Assembly (NCBI RefSeq): GCF_011075055.1
Contig: NC_058139.1
Coordinates: forward strand, 12,297,584-12,361,583
Source: Mangifera indica
Lineage: Eukaryota; Streptophyta; Magnoliopsida; Sapindales; Anacardiaceae
Direction: 5' to 3'
Length of the DNA: 64,000 nucleotides
This document shows, in pieces, positions 36,997 to 51,503 of the stretch (position 1 is the first letter of the stretch; every line of letters starts with the position of its first letter). Below the pieces are notes generated by a model that made no database searches, had not been told where the DNA came from, and saw nothing but the letters and a program-made list of their open reading frames with translations. The position numbers and the translations under genes are program-made.

Positions 36997-37884
36997 TGAG
37001 TAAATTACCAATGCCCACTCAAGGTTTGACTAAATCATGTTTCCACCCATTAGGAATTTAGTGAGTGCAAATTGGTTTCACTAAACGAGGTGGTGGGAAA
37101 TGGTACTTAACTGTTTCCATACCAGTAAGCCTCAAGGAGAAGGTCGGAAAGATAAAGACTTTGATTTTGGACTTAGGCCTATAACCAATGATGAAGCTTT
37201 TAGTTGGGCTGAAGCCTTCTTTTATCCCAATTCTGAGTTTACAATATGACTTTGACAAGTCTTTACGGTTTAAACAGAAAATCCTCAAGGTGTCAAATTA
37301 GTCATTTGATTAACGATTCCACTCTATTTTTAATTCACTTGATCCGGAGATTTTGAAGAACTGTAAACCACACAAAACTTAGTTAATAAGAAATGACAAG
37401 CAGAGTTTGAATTTATAAAATTGGGCGGTCTGGTTGATGGATGCCATGAACAAATGAGTTTGGAAACAAAATACCATTAAAATAAGAAAAATCATTCTTC
37501 CAATTTCGAGGGCTTAAGCCCTACAGTTCGAAAACAAATACAACAAAATATGGGCACTTAACCGTGAAAGAAGCTAATGACACTACAATCCACCAGTTTC
37601 TATACCACCAGCTGATTTTTGTTTTCATGTCTAATAAATGTCCCATTGAAAGCTTACACATGAAAGGTTAATGGCCATAATTGTTTCCTGAAAAAGCAAT
37701 GACAGGAGGAATTTCAAATCCGTTGGAACCCCTGTCAAGACCAACTCATTTTTCTTCCATTTTTGAAAAAGAATGGTGTTGTATACACAACTCAAAAATT
37801 TACAAATTACGGCCTCCACCAAAACATGGTAGGGTAACGAGAAACAGAGGCAGAGTTTATAAAGCATCCTTACATGTATCACTA
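36997..37884. other. Intergenic DNA and 3' flank of BLISTER
   Basis: 37005-37060 has a TIR-like CCCACTCAAGGTTTGAC block with no partner found. The last few hundred bases before 37885 are probably the BLISTER 3' UTR (minus strand). No other gene seen. Confidence 0.4.
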
Positions 37885-40800
37885 TCAAAGAAGCTTGCTG
37901 GTTCTTCGTCTTGATGGTCCACCTGGGAAGAGCCTCATGATCCATCCCAAGACCCTTTCTACGACCTGATGGGCAAAAAATGGTATAAACACTGTTGTGA
38001 GTCTACAACCAATTAGAGCAATATTTAAAGTCATCGATCCGTGGAAAATTGACTTTCAATGTGTCAGTCAGATGCGTACCTCGTCTCCCTCATCTGCATA
38101 TGGAGTATTGTAGTGCATAATGTGAGACTCAGGCTGTCTAACTGAAGTATTCTCGCTGGCCATACTTTGAGCAGTCAGAAGCTCCAGTCTTTGAGTTTGA
38201 GCTTCAAGTTTTTGGGAGAACTCCTTATTCAGTTCCTTCAGTCATTAAAAACAAATGAGGAAAGAATCACAATCAAGATGGTACAAAATAGGAAAAATAA
38301 TTAATCATTGGCAAAAAAAAAACAAAAATGCAATTTTCTTGTGAAAAGTAAAGATTGGAAAACAATTATGCCAAAAGCTTGGAAGAAATTAAACACCCAA
38401 CTGGCTTAATCCAAATCAAGATGATCATGACATCTAAAGTGATTCTAGTAGTCAATGCACAAGTTGCACACTAGATGTTCCGTAATCTCAAAGCATCTCT
38501 TCTTTTCCTCTGACCACACGCCAAACTTCAGCACAACATATCTTGGAAAATGAAAACACTAGTAGTCAAGAGATATTACATCCAAGAATAACCTCACACT
38601 AAGATGTTAGTCCAGAAACCAACATTGTGGCAAATATGATTTAAGCTACTTCCATGTAAATCACATGATCATCACGAACTTCTGCGTAAGTACAAATATC
38701 TTCCAATTCTAATCTTTCATTTAATAACTTCCATTATTCTGGCATCCAAACATATAATGTATATACCTGAACCTCATAACAAGTATGCTCATCTGTGCAT
38801 ACGTTAAACACAAATACAGCTCAGCAGCACAACAAACAACCCAAAACATGTTAGACACATCCTGTTTACACCACTTAATGTAAGAAAGTAACTAATTTCC
38901 AAAATGTACCAAGGATGAGGCGCAGGAAACAATAATAAATTTGTATTTGAGTAAAGAATACAAAATAATGGGCAACCTGCCAAAAGAAGGCAAGCTAGAA
39001 CAATTTATGATAAATTGAGAAAAGGATTAATAGGATTATTGTGGCCACTATTGATTAATGAGGAAGCAAATCTAAAAAAGTGATCAAGGCAACAAAAGAA
39101 TAAGAGGGAAGCAAATCATAACATAGGCAAGGTGGCGTGAGAAGACATTAAAACAAAGTGTTGTTTTATTCTATAAAAAGGCCTTTAACAAGACTGGCCT
39201 TAAAAAATCAATCAATCCCAAGCAAAATCAGGACCAAAGGCTTTGATACTTTTAGTTGAAATTTTAAAATGAGAACCATATTTCCTTCCTATTAAAATTT
39301 TAAAACAAGAACTATATTTTGGGATAAGGTGGTAAAAGATATAAGGGTAAGGAGGAAAAAAAAATAAAAAGAAAAAAGTGCGTATTCATGTAATGACATG
39401 CAAACTTTTTATTCAAGTCAAGCCGCTTGAGAAATTTATGCCAAAAATGTCAATATCAAGCTAAAATATTTATCATATGCCCATATCGTTGCAATATAGT
39501 CTGATTTCCTTTTGAATTTTTAGTTTTGAGTGACTAAAAACTGGAAATCTTATACTAACTGAAAAACATGTTCCTAGCATAGCAGTCCAACCTAGAAAAC
39601 AAATTTTGTAGAACAAGTATGTTACTTCATGATACAACAGAGGCTTCAAGTTTATAACAAGTTATTAAAAAAAAAAAAAAAAGCCTGACCACAATCAAGA
39701 TCTTCAAATTAAATTCTTTGAGGAGCCTAAAAAAGGTTGTTAACAACTTGAAACACAAGTGCTAACCGCATAAAATATAGTTTGATACAGTTTAAAAGTA
39801 CCTTCAACTTAGAATTTTGAGATAACTCAGATGATAAAGCATGTATCAACTCTTCCTTCTCCAATGCTAACTGCAACCAGAAAAGGTCCATAGTGATTTT
39901 AATAAGTATACCACAAAAATGAAATTTTATAAGAAAATCACAAAATCAGGTGAAAATACTTTAAACGATAATAATCAAAATGAAATAATTTACCGACATT
40001 AGAACAAATGCTACCTCAGAAATTAGTGCATTGATATTCTGTATCATTCTCATCTGATCGGATGGAATATTAATAGCCAAAACGTCAAGATCTAATTGTC
40101 CATTTTCAGGTAGCAACAATGAACTAGACACATCAATTCCAGCATGAGAAACAGGATCATGTATCTCCCGGTCAAAGCTGTCCACTGTAGTATCTGCATT
40201 TTCGCATAAATGAGAAAAATTAATTCAGCACCCAGCAGATAACCAAAAAACACACCTTAGAATTAAACCAACTCTTAAAGAAAAGACCCTAAACAATATC
40301 CACTATTCACTCATTTAATTGCTTATTTCTACACCTCATCATCTCCAAACTTGAATGGGCTGAATTATGTTCACTCACTATTCATAAACATTAAAACTCA
40401 GATCAACCCCATATCCACACAATCAAACACCGAATTAGAAGGGGGAACAAGATACTCAGAGAAATAAAAAATTTTACAGCTCCCTGGATTATAATGTTGA
40501 ATAAATTTCACAGATAAACATTCTGCCCATTGAAGGTCAGGAGAGATTAAATTAAACTATGTGAACATACCAAATCTAACATTTTCAGAATCTAAAGTAA
40601 CACAATCATTCAAGATGGAGAAGAAGGAGAAGGCCAAAGTACGCCATGGTCCACACTATGTTAAAGAAAATATTGCTTCAGATTACTGCACAATAAACAT
40701 CAATTTCAGCCCTCGCAATGTATTTGATTAGGCCCTAGATTTTTATAAATCATTTCAGGTTACTATGATGCCTGCCTCTTCCCAAAACCCCTGATACATG

Positions 40801-43800
40801 CCTATTTAATAACACTATCAGCTCATGAGTGAACTTAGCAGATGTCTATTCAATGCTTCTTGACTAATATTTCATTAATTACTAAACTATTTCAAGCTTC
40901 AATCATTACATTAAATATGGTCTAGCCCCTCCACAAATAGTAAAAAGGGCATTAATGGTTTCCTTTAAACAGAGAATTAAACCCCAAAGAGGACAAACTT
41001 TTGTAATCCAAGATATATGTTTTTATGATGCCTGCCTCTTCCCAAAACCCCTGATATATGCCTATTTTATAACACTATCAGCACATGAGTGAACATAGCA
41101 GATGTCTATTCTATGCTTCTTGACTAATGTTTTTTTTTTCTGGGCAAGTTCTTGACTAATAGTTCATCAATTACTAAACTATCTCAAGCTTCAATTATTA
41201 CATTGAATACGGTCTAGCCCATACACAAATAGTAAGAAGGGCATTAATGGTTTCCTTCAAACATAGAATCAAACCCCAAAGAGGACAAACTTTTGTAATT
41301 CCAAGATACATGTTTTGGTTATTGTGAGCCGTCCACAGATGATAATGAATTCATTTACTTGTTGAATGAAGACAACCTAGCCAATCATTCTGACAGATTT
41401 GTGATCATTAGTATAAACCAGTGAACTAAGAAAGGAATTCTATATTTCAAATGCAGATAATAAAATCAATTCATTTTGTCTGATGATGATCATATTAAAG
41501 TTACTCTGGATACCAAGGGAAATTCTTTATATCCACGGTTGCAAAAAATGGACAGGCATGGTTTCAAACATAAGAAATTGAATGAATGAACACAGTAATA
41601 GAGGATTTAGCCAAATCCCAGTTTACAAAGAAGCCAAATCACTTAAGACTGAAAATCCCAATCCAATTCCATAGAACCAAACTTATAGTTTTCTATATCT
41701 GTAGCATAGGTAATGGTTCTAAATTTTATTACAGTATATCCTTTCTACCACTGCAGAGCAATAAAAAATGAAAAAAAGATTTTGCTAGTACATCTAATGT
41801 TAAAACTTATAGGACTTGATGAAATGTACATTGTGCATGGCACTAAATCTCACATTGAAAGAGAAAAATGATAAGCCTTAGCAATCAAAATGATCTTGTT
41901 AACTTGATTTGTCCTATACAAGCAGACTTGTTGATTAAATCCAATATTGATATTTACAGACATAAAAATAAGAAAACTAAGCAATGATTACCTAGATCTT
42001 CAGTGGAAGTTGACATATCTTTCTTACTGGTAGAAATCTTATTAATATCTATAGATTTCCCACTACCAGAGGCTTTTCGGAGCTTAGATTGCAACACGTT
42101 CTTCTCTGTGTAATACAAGTTAAAATGAAGATAAGCATAAAAATGAATGTAGACATTAAGTATCATATTGACTCAATTTTATCATCCTCACCTTCTCGAA
42201 GAGCATCAATAGTTGACCGCAAATCCTGGCGCTCTTTCTCAAGGCTAGACAATTTCTTTCTGCAAGATTCAATGGAGATAAAATGTCCCGAAGTCATAAG
42301 ATAACTAGCTCTATATTCTGGAAATATAGTATTCTCAAGGATGACATCACATATATTGCAAATTAAAGATAAGATGAACAAATACACTGGAAAGAATTAT
42401 TGCAAAACGAGGAGGAAAAACAGAGTTATACTCCAGTGCACAGATTCAGGACAACCAATCCTAAAATTTTCCACTAGGCAAGTTTAAATAAACAAACAAT
42501 TACATGTGTCTTCAATATCTGCTGCTATTTATGTTTTTCCCTCTCATTTTCCGTCAATTTGTTGCATGAAGCATGCAAGGTGCCAATAAAAATGCACAAT
42601 CAGCAAAACAGATATTAAATCATATTAGTACCAAACAGCTCCTCAAAATGCAAGGCATCTTGGTCACTTTAAACCTCTACTTTAAATTTACAACAACACA
42701 GTTCTTGGAAATGCAACTAGCTTGAGAAACGATAAGTCATAAACATAAAGAAAGAAAACCAAAAGCGTATCAATATTTAAAACAAAGAAAAATTTAACTT
42801 CTTTCATCACAATTGGTTCCACTGTTAAAGCAAACATGTAGAAGCTCTGGACAGGATCGAGATTACCCATCCCAAACCTTATCAAGGAATGCCAGCACCA
42901 GTAATGGGCCAGCTCAAAACAAAGTGATAAATTCCTGATATCAAATAAATTAGAGTTACTAGCATTAACACCCTTGAGGTTTGATTAAATATCAAAAACT
43001 CCCATGGGGTTTATGAATTAACATAAATCCCCTTACTGTTAAGCTTTAGGTGTTAAAATAAAAGGCAGGAAGTTAATTCAGTAAATATTAATTAATTCAT
43101 AATAGTACAAGTATTAACAAATCACTAATGGTTCACTAAGGGAGAATTTTGTTATTTCAAAAACCTCAGAAGGATATTTGTTATTACATCATAACTCAGG
43201 GCGTCAATCTCCTTCACTCAATAAATTATCAAAACCTAATTCCTATGCATAGTAGTTATACTTCAGAATTATGTATTATGACCATCAAAATTGCAGAACC
43301 ATTCTCTATTTTTCACGCTACACATAGTATAACAATAACTAGAATTACTAACAAATTCAGACAAAGCATCAAAACAAACTGTATGCACAAGACAAAGGTT
43401 CTAAACACAAATACAATATAGGAACAATAGTAAGTCAATAGATGCATTAGCTGTATATTATCAAATCTTTATACTCAATCACATAATATTAAAGCATACT
43501 TGTATGAAGAGATTTCAGATTGTGAGTTTTCCAATTGCCTCTCCAGCTTTAGCTCACTTGACCGAAGTTTCAGTGCCTGAGAAGATTATATGAAGAATTA
43601 ATATTTTAAAGGAAAAAAAATGCATCCAATGCAAAAGACCACACAAGTCAACTGTGGATATAACTACGAACAGAAAAATTCTAATTATCATTAAAGCTTC
43701 AAGCATCAACAAAATTTATGACCTTTTCTTCCAAACCAATGACTTCAGAAGCCAATATCTTCGCACGTTCATCAGCTGCATTACATTCTAGTTGAGCAAT

Positions 43801-46800
43801 TGCATATTGATTTTTAACAGACTCAAGTTCCACCTGCAAAGATGAGATACTTAAAAATTTTGCAAGAAAAAAAGACAGAGAAGAACTATAATAACATTTA
43901 GAAATTCTACCACCAGAAAACATGGGGAACTAATTAGAACTACCACAACTATCCCATATGACACTTTGAACAAGATCCATAAAGGTAGCAACATACCCAT
44001 ACCATTTTTTGGTAGAAAATATCAAATATGGCCCAGGCCAAATTGATATTCCTTCAATTCCTCCAAAGCTTCAAATCAGTACATATGAGATCATGAAAGA
44101 CAAACCATTATTTAAGCTAATACTTTCACCAGTGTACCAAAACTGTCCCAAGAAAACCTGACTTTTTTATCATCTATAATACCAAAAATTCTTCAGTTTG
44201 CACACATTAATCCATCCTCAACTCTCCACAAAAACAAAAATTGAATTCTACGTAGAATATTAAGACTGCTGTATCAAAAAGTCAAATATAATTTCCAGAT
44301 CTTTATTTTCATTGAAAAATTAACCAGAAAATTAGGGTTGAACCAATTAACATAACCATAAACCTACCCATATCTAAAGTAAAATTCAGTATGAAATTAT
44401 TAATATGACTGTATAATTACTAATCCAGCTCCAAGCCCCTATAACTAAAAATATTGCTGTATATTGATTTAGTTATTTCAGTATTCAATAACATCACAAG
44501 TGAAAAAATAGATATAATTTAATTCAATACTCAAGTTAACAATGCATATCTCAGAAATTTTAAACATCGGAAAAAGCACCCACTTAAAGGATGTTCCACA
44601 TACTAATGGCATTTTGCCTGTGATTTTCAAACCATTTTCACATCAATGACTAGTATATATGTTGAACTTTATACATGTGCAAATATACAAACCTATACAT
44701 ATAATGTTTAAATTTTTCAGAGTTTCACACATAGCACCAACAATTATGTCCCTGTCAATAAAGCATAGCTTCTCATAAATTTTTATTCAACTTGCCCCTA
44801 TCGGACAAACAACTTCCTGAAAGCTCAGCCAAATCGCCCACTGAGTCAGCTCATTATGAGCATTTAGAATTGTACTACATAAAATTTTTGCTGGAATACA
44901 TTCTTTACAGCACTCTTGGTGCCAAAATTGTGTGAGTTCTATACATTCTATAGTGCTTTTTGTATATGCTAGAACTTATGTGATCTTTTTAGGCCTTCAT
45001 CTATTAATTTAAGCCTTAGTCAAAAGTGACAACTTAACAGGGAAGGCGAAGAGGCAAAGTTGGAAGACATAAATATCAATACTTTTAGAATATGTTTGTA
45101 ATCCCATCACAAAAAGGATTTTCAGCCCTTGGAATTCGTTACAGAAACCAGTAACAGAGCAATCACTATGCAGACCGGTTTGAACACACAATATTCATTA
45201 TAATCACACAGCACATAGCACACTCAGAAACCGTACAAATATATAAGTACATAATATAATGGGAGGTAAGTTGGGTCCACAGATAAAGCTCAATTAAAAT
45301 CATGTACCAACAATAAATACTAACCAGTTGGGCCTTGATCTCTTCCTGCAACTTCTCCATGTCCGATTTAAGTTGGTTGACAATGCTTCTCTGGTAGATA
45401 ATATCAATAGAATAAGAATACAGATGTGGGACCATCATCGAAGATCAAGGATATATTAGAAATTTCATAAAGCTGCAATGAAGAAACATCAATGCAGTGA
45501 ACCCTAGGGTACAAATTGAAATTTCAATCCATAGAAAGTTTAATTTGATAATTAGAAGTAAATCCTCCATCGCTTTAAGTAGGAAGCCCATTGTATTATC
45601 TCTTTACAAAACAACACACTATAAATCCAATACTATTAATGCATAATAACGTAAAAGGACATACAAAAAACAAATACCGCCAAATAGCATGAGTAGTATG
45701 AAAATTAACATTATAAACTGCTATAGTCCTATTGAGTCTAAAAAACAGATTGGAATCATTTTCCAGCAACTTGAACAAAAATGGCAAAGTATTAGAAAAA
45801 TGCATAATAAAATAACCCACAGTAATCGCACAACTTTTAAAACACACTGCAAGACAAACTGTGAACAATTTAGCCACCAGTATCGTAATCCAAAAGCCAA
45901 CCTGTTGATTATAAGTATCAGTCAGCGATGAATTTTCAGCAGCTAAGGATTCTGCTAAAGTTCGTGAAGCCTCAAGAGATCGTTGCAATGAAAACTTTTC
46001 TTGTGTCAAATCTTCTATATGCTGCAGGCAAGAAAGATATAAACATTTCTTAGACAACAACCTCATGGCAGATTTGTTGAAGCAACTGTTTTCCAAGAAA
46101 AGAAAATTATGAGAACCTATGCTACCCTTTGCCTAAAATACAGAGTAGTGTAAAAATTCAGGAAAAAACTCCCTAAATATTTAAATTCTCATGAAACCTC
46201 TCCTACGAATCTGTCAAAAGTCAACAAAGAAAGCTTCCAGTATTAAATCTATACCTCACAGGAGTTAGCAAAATTTTCCACTAAAAAAAAGGATTCTTAA
46301 CAGATGCAATAGAAAACTGTTCCACAAAGCATATATAAATGAAAATCATGGAGGAAATAAAAGTAAGCACTCTCTGATCATCAATGTGTCTAAAGCAGGA
46401 AGGCAACCTTTGAGACCATTAGATTTAAGGAAGCACATTAACCAGCTGACATGGATTTTTTTGCAATCTGTCTAAAGAAACTAATTTCTTCAAGTCCATT
46501 AATACTAACAAGTATGAATTGGTATATACTTTCAATTAAAAACTGTTGAATTGAAAATAACACTAGAACAATTAATTCTCATGCTTCTGTGGCTTCCACT
46601 AAGAGAACAAACCAGTACAAAAAAAAAAAAATGTTGTCAGATACACATTAATTAATATGAAGTACCATTGAACATTGTCTTTACTAAAGAATAGAAAGCA
46701 CTGAAAAACCTTTTTAAAACATTATTTACGCTAGAATAAGTAGTGAATTCTGATGTCTACAATGCTTTTAGAGTAATACCCAACTATTTCCCTTTATGAC

Positions 46801-49063
46801 AAAATGACACATTTTTTTTTTTTAAAAGGAAAAAAAAGATAAAATACCACTTATGCAAGCCAGACATTTCCGATAAATCTGTTTAACTGAAAATTTTCAA
46901 AAAGTAAATATTTAATGTTCCCACTCAGTTAACGCCACCAGATATTTAATGGAATATACAAACATTCAAGCTACTTAAAAACATGTATCCAAGTAGAATA
47001 AATAACTGTAAAATATGACTTTACTTTCAGAGGCTAAATAATATAATATAAGAATAAAGAACAACAACAAACCAGTGAAAGCACTACATGCACCACGTGT
47101 GGGTACCTGCTCCAGTGCAGCAAAATCTTCATTCTGTTTTGATGTATAGAATCCATCTCTCATTTCCATGCTGCTTTCATAAATTTCAGCTCCATTACTA
47201 GCAGAAACTGAAGAATTGCTTAGATAATCAAATGAACCAAACAGACTAGGGACAGTTGACTTTGAAAAAGGTCCATTAGTTTCGGCCTCCACCAAGGACT
47301 TCTTGATAACCGATGATCCCAGAGCATCTGTGTTGTTTAATGGTGAACTATTAGACATAAATGAATGCTTTTCTGGTTCAGATCGTTGAAAAGGTGTCGC
47401 TAATGAAGATCTTGAAACGTTAAGAGAATCAAGGAAAGATGGACGAGATCTTGTAGAAGTAAATTCATTTGCGCTTGAATACATAGATTCAGATATTGTA
47501 AATGGCACAGTAGGCAAACCACCAGTAGAGGTACTGAGCTTTGCTTCTCCCATATCAAAGATCAAAGGATTACTTAACTGTGAACTGCCCTGCAACTTTT
47601 TCCCAACTTCAAGGGCAGAACCTCTCAAGCTGTTGGTGGGTTGAGTAGAGTCTATCATTAAGAAAAATGTATGCAAAGGAAGTCAGTTGCTTCCACGAAG
47701 AAAGTTCTAAAGAATTTTTTACAGAATTAAAAAGAAGCATGTAACTTTTGATGGTTTATATTAAAACACAAAAAATTACAACATACCGTCAAAGGAAGAG
47801 TGGAATGTGCGGCCATTACCAAGTGTTGCGAGATTATTTTGAGGGGTCATTTTTGAGGCAAAATCATGAGAAAAACCAGCATTAACAGTTGAAGAAATCT
47901 TCAACAAATTTTCATTTTCTTTTCCTTGCATTTCTTCCGTTCCCAGAAAACTAGATTTATTAGAACTACTACCATGATCAAGGCTTGCTTGGGGGAATAG
48001 AGATATAATTTGGTTACAATTAGCACCTATTGATTCAGCCGACTCTGAAGTAGCATCTATCTTAATTTTTTGATTGCTTGAATTCATCTGTGTTATATCT
48101 GCAGAAGAAGACTTAAAATCATTGGCTGAAAAGGAAAAACCAGCATGTGTATCAGTCAAAGATCCCTGTTGACTTTGCAAGGCTACTTCAATTGCTTTGT
48201 TGTCGTTATTATCCATTACAGGAGAGGGTTCAGTAATAGCTTTATCAGGCTCATCAGATGCACCAACTCCATTGGAATCTGTCACTCGCATATAATCAGC
48301 TTCTAACCGATGTTTGTCTTGTACATTAACATCAGAAGGATGAGGTTGCCCAACAGACACAGTCTTCTTGGCTCGTTCAGCTGCCTTTTTCCTACGAAAC
48401 TCCTCTAGCTACAGGAGGAAGGAAAGAATATGTCAACTTTAAAGATAATTAAATACAGAAAACTACCATCCATCCAGAGAAACATAAGTAATAAACAACT
48501 TAATCTTATGCTTCTGAAAGGAAATGAAAATTCTCTCTAACTGGAGAACAGGAAAAGCTCATGTAGAAAATAATGAGCGCCTTAATAATGAAAATGAAGC
48601 CTATTACTACAAACTATGAAAGTGGCATAACAAAATGTTTGTTTATAATTACTTTGCAACTGTAGCTTAAAAGAACCCCTTTTGACTGGATGCGCAATGC
48701 TATGAACACAAGGATTACTAAAAATCTTACCAATAAGAAAAATTCCATAAGCCATATTAAACTAGACGAAACAATTGAAAAACAATGATTTTATTATATG
48801 CACAACAAAGAATCACAGGTGCACCAACAACATATACTACTTCATAATCCCAAAATTGCATAATTTGAGACAATGTGAACACAAAACCTGCTAGATTTCC
48901 GTGTTGCGTGCAAAATTGATAAAACATCTGATAAAATGAATAGCCTCTTCGTTTAACAAAATCACAATTTCAAATAAAAATAATGGTAAAAAAAAGGCAC
49001 CTTCCTCTTTCCGGCTTCCAAATGCTCTTGTTTACGTGACGGCAACACCTGAGCCGAGGCCAT
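37885..49063 (-). CDS. BLI: BLISTER (BLI) homologue, coiled-coil Polycomb-associated protein
   Basis: In Arabidopsis, BLISTER is a plant-specific protein that interacts with the Polycomb protein CURLY LEAF and affects development and stress or cold responses. Thirteen exons on the minus strand join in phase to 756 residues: 49001-49063, 47787-48408, 47107-47651, 45902-46021, 45325-45390, 43723-43833, 43500-43576, 42192-42259, 41992-42105, 40015-40193, 39802-39870, 38080-38235 and 37885-37965. The N-terminus MASAQVLPSRKQEHLEAGKR with the basic EEFRRKKAAERAKK is the BLI hallmark. About 390 Ser/Asn-rich, probably disordered residues follow. A C-terminal coiled coil starts at HIEDLTQEKFSLQRSLEAS and runs through exons 4-12. 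The protein ends VVERVLGWIMRLFPGGPSRR and RTSKLL, also typical. The length is close to the Arabidopsis protein (just over 700 residues). All introns are GT-AG. Confidence 0.93.
40764..41316. repeat. Large tandem duplication in a BLI intron
   Basis: Unit one (40764-41023) and unit two (41024-41316) both start TATGATGCCTGCCTCTTCCC and stay alignable to CCAAGATAYATGTTTT. The second copy has an extra stretch of about 30 bp with a T-run and a repeated TTCTTGACTAAT. It lies between exons 9 and 10 of BLI and does not touch coding sequence. Confidence 0.9.
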
Positions 49064-49481
49064 TTGATCCAAAAGAACGATTTGACGGCTCAAAATAACA
49101 TAAAAACGAATCGATAGAAATTTCAAAAAATATAATGAAAAACCCTAGAAATTTGAATAGAATTCAGATCAAGATGAGATTTGAAATTAAAAGAAATGAA
49201 ATAAAAAACGGCTCCCGGAGAAAATAATTTCCAACAACGGTGGTGAAGGCCCCGATCTGATCGGGGGATTAAAAAAAAAAAAACATAGATTTATGTATGA
49301 GAATAAATAAAAATCTTAAATATATATTTATTTGTATGGATTTGAATTTGCTATTGTGGTGTCAGATCTCCGTTCTTGTCTGTCATTTTTATTTCTCCCC
49401 CAATTTGAAATTTCAATTTTTACGTATTTATTAGTTGGTTTAATTTTTATTTTTATTTTTGGTAAGTTAATTTTATTATTT
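49064..49481. promoter_or_regulatory. Upstream region of BLI
   Basis: This stretch lies directly upstream of the BLI start codon on the minus strand, so it should hold its 5' UTR and core promoter. GATCTGATCGGGGG near 49255-49268 is a local GC-rich patch. No TATA box was identified with confidence. Confidence 0.4.
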
Positions 49482-50610
49482 GGCCAAAATAAATTCCCAC
49501 CCAAGGTTTCTTGAATTTTTTATTGATACTGCTAGATATTGAAAGTAAAACTTCCATCCGTAAACTATTAAAATTAATAAAATTAATTAATTTTAAAAAT
49601 AAAATCGTTATTTAATTAATAATATATTAAAAATAATAAAAATCTCGTTCCAATTTAAAAAACAATAATTTGTGAATTGGAAATTAATTAAAATTTACCT
49701 ATTCACACACTAACAAATAAGCATTTTTCTTAACATCCAAATAAGAATTAAAACTCACTAATAAAACGTTAAAAATAGGGTTCTAATATCAAACAAAATA
49801 AAATAAAATAATTTTCTAAAAAACTATTGATCTACAATGTAACCTTCACATCACAACACAATTAACAAAACATTTAACATTACATGCAAAGAAATTAAAG
49901 AGCGAAGATTGAATCAAAGACCTATCGGCAAAGACTTTAGCAGTGGTAGAGTTCACTTCCTCGCCATCTCCTCCAGCAACGATACCTAGGACAATTCTAT
50001 CAACCCCATTCCTCCTAAACCGAAAACCAATCCGCACAAACTCTAACATTGTCAATCAAAAGAACCAAAAAAGAATCACTGGGAAACAAAAAACTAAAAA
50101 TATTTTTAAAAAACAAAAAAAGAAAAGAAACAGATTTATACTTTGTTTAATGCTGACATAGTGAGCTTTGAAAAGTTGAGAATGCAAGAGTTGAATTAAA
50201 TAATATTTAGAAAATGAAATTGTTTTTTTATTTTGTTTTTGTTTTCGGTTTGAAATGGAAATGAGGCTAGAGAGTTGTTTGAGGAGTATGTCTGTGTGAA
50301 ATGTTGACTAATTGTTTGAAATTGTGTAATATCCATCTATCTATGGAACCACGTGTTTTTTGTTTTGATTTTTAGTTTTGGGTTTTGGCTATTGTCAAAG
50401 ATAAAGACGCCAAAGCATATTATATCGTTGTAAAATAATAATAAAATATTATTATTTTTAATATATTATTAATTAAATACTAATTTTACTTCTGAAATTA
50501 ATTAATTCTACCAATTTTAATCGATTATATATAAGAGTTTAGATTTTTAATATTTAACGGTAATTAACGGTTGATGCAACAAACCTTGGGTGGTGGCTCA
50601 TTTTCATATT
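49482..50610. mobile_element. Mutator-like TIR element with a possible captured gene fragment
   Basis: The left end GGCCAAAATAAATTCCCACC is followed by CCCACCCAAGGTTT. The right arm, read inward from about 50600, has CCACCCAAGGTTTG, and both arms share TTAATTAATAATATATTAAA. The outermost right bases are eroded, so the end is approximate and no target duplication was found. The interior (49840-50320) is less AT-rich than the arms. It has a 69-codon minus-strand frame, 49846-50055 (VRIGFRFRRNGVDRIVLG, then AGGDGEEVNST), that looks more protein-like than its surroundings but matches no family I know. Confidence 0.6.
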
Positions 50611-51320
50611 TTAGTTGGTAGAAATTGGTGGTGGTATACGAGCTGGTGCCTGGTGATGGTGTTACAGTTTGACGCATCAGAGAACAGAAGCCCATGTTTG
50701 CTGCACGTGCACCCTAAAGGCAGCCCAACATCTTTCATCTCTCAACTTTATATTTATTCAAAAAATTTTATTAATGCATTTTTATTTTTTTAATTTAATG
50801 GTTTCTTAATTTTGTTAATTTAACTGTTTTTTCTCTAATTTATTTCAAGTTTATTTTTTGGTTTGTTATTTTTACTTTTGTTTTGAAGCAGTGATAAAAT
50901 TTATCAGTAAATATGACTAATTTATTATAATAAGTAATAATGATAATATATAATTAAATAATATAATTATTTTTTATTTTAAAATTATTCAATTACGTGT
51001 TATTACGTTAATTAATATAAAAAAATTTATAAAATTTGTTTGTACTTTTAAAACATATTTTCTATAAATATAAGTGTAATTATCTCCTTCAATTTTTCTT
51101 TACAATTAATGGTAATTAACAAAAGTTTATCCATTTTTAACTATTTTCTTATTTCACACACCATTGCCATCTAATTGATAATATCTTGATATTTAAGTTA
51201 GGTTATGTATAATTGTGTTGTCAGAAGAGAAAGAAAAATGTATTGAGTAACCTCCAAAGAGTAGTTTGAGTGGTAAAAAAAAAATGTTTCATATATAAGA
51301 GAATATGAATTCAAATTTCA
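50611..51320. other. Intergenic DNA, no gene recognised
   Basis: AT-rich. Nothing supported. Confidence 0.4.
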
Positions 51321-51327
51321 TTCAGAA

Positions 51328-51503
51328 ATATATCAAAATCAAACTCTTGACTTATATAGTTTAATAGTTATTGAGTCAATCACTAAATTTAGAGTTTCTT
51401 ATGCTCGGTTTTTGTGACATATCAAGATCAAACTCTTAACTTACTTGATTTAGTGGTTATTGGGTTAATCACTGACTTAGAGTTTATCATACTCAATGTG
51501 GTT
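51328..51503. repeat. Tandem duplication, about 88-bp unit
   Basis: TATCAARATCAAACTCTT begins both units (near 51327 and 51419), followed by shared GTTATTGRGTYAATCACT and TTAGAGTTT words. The copies are diverged. Confidence 0.7.
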
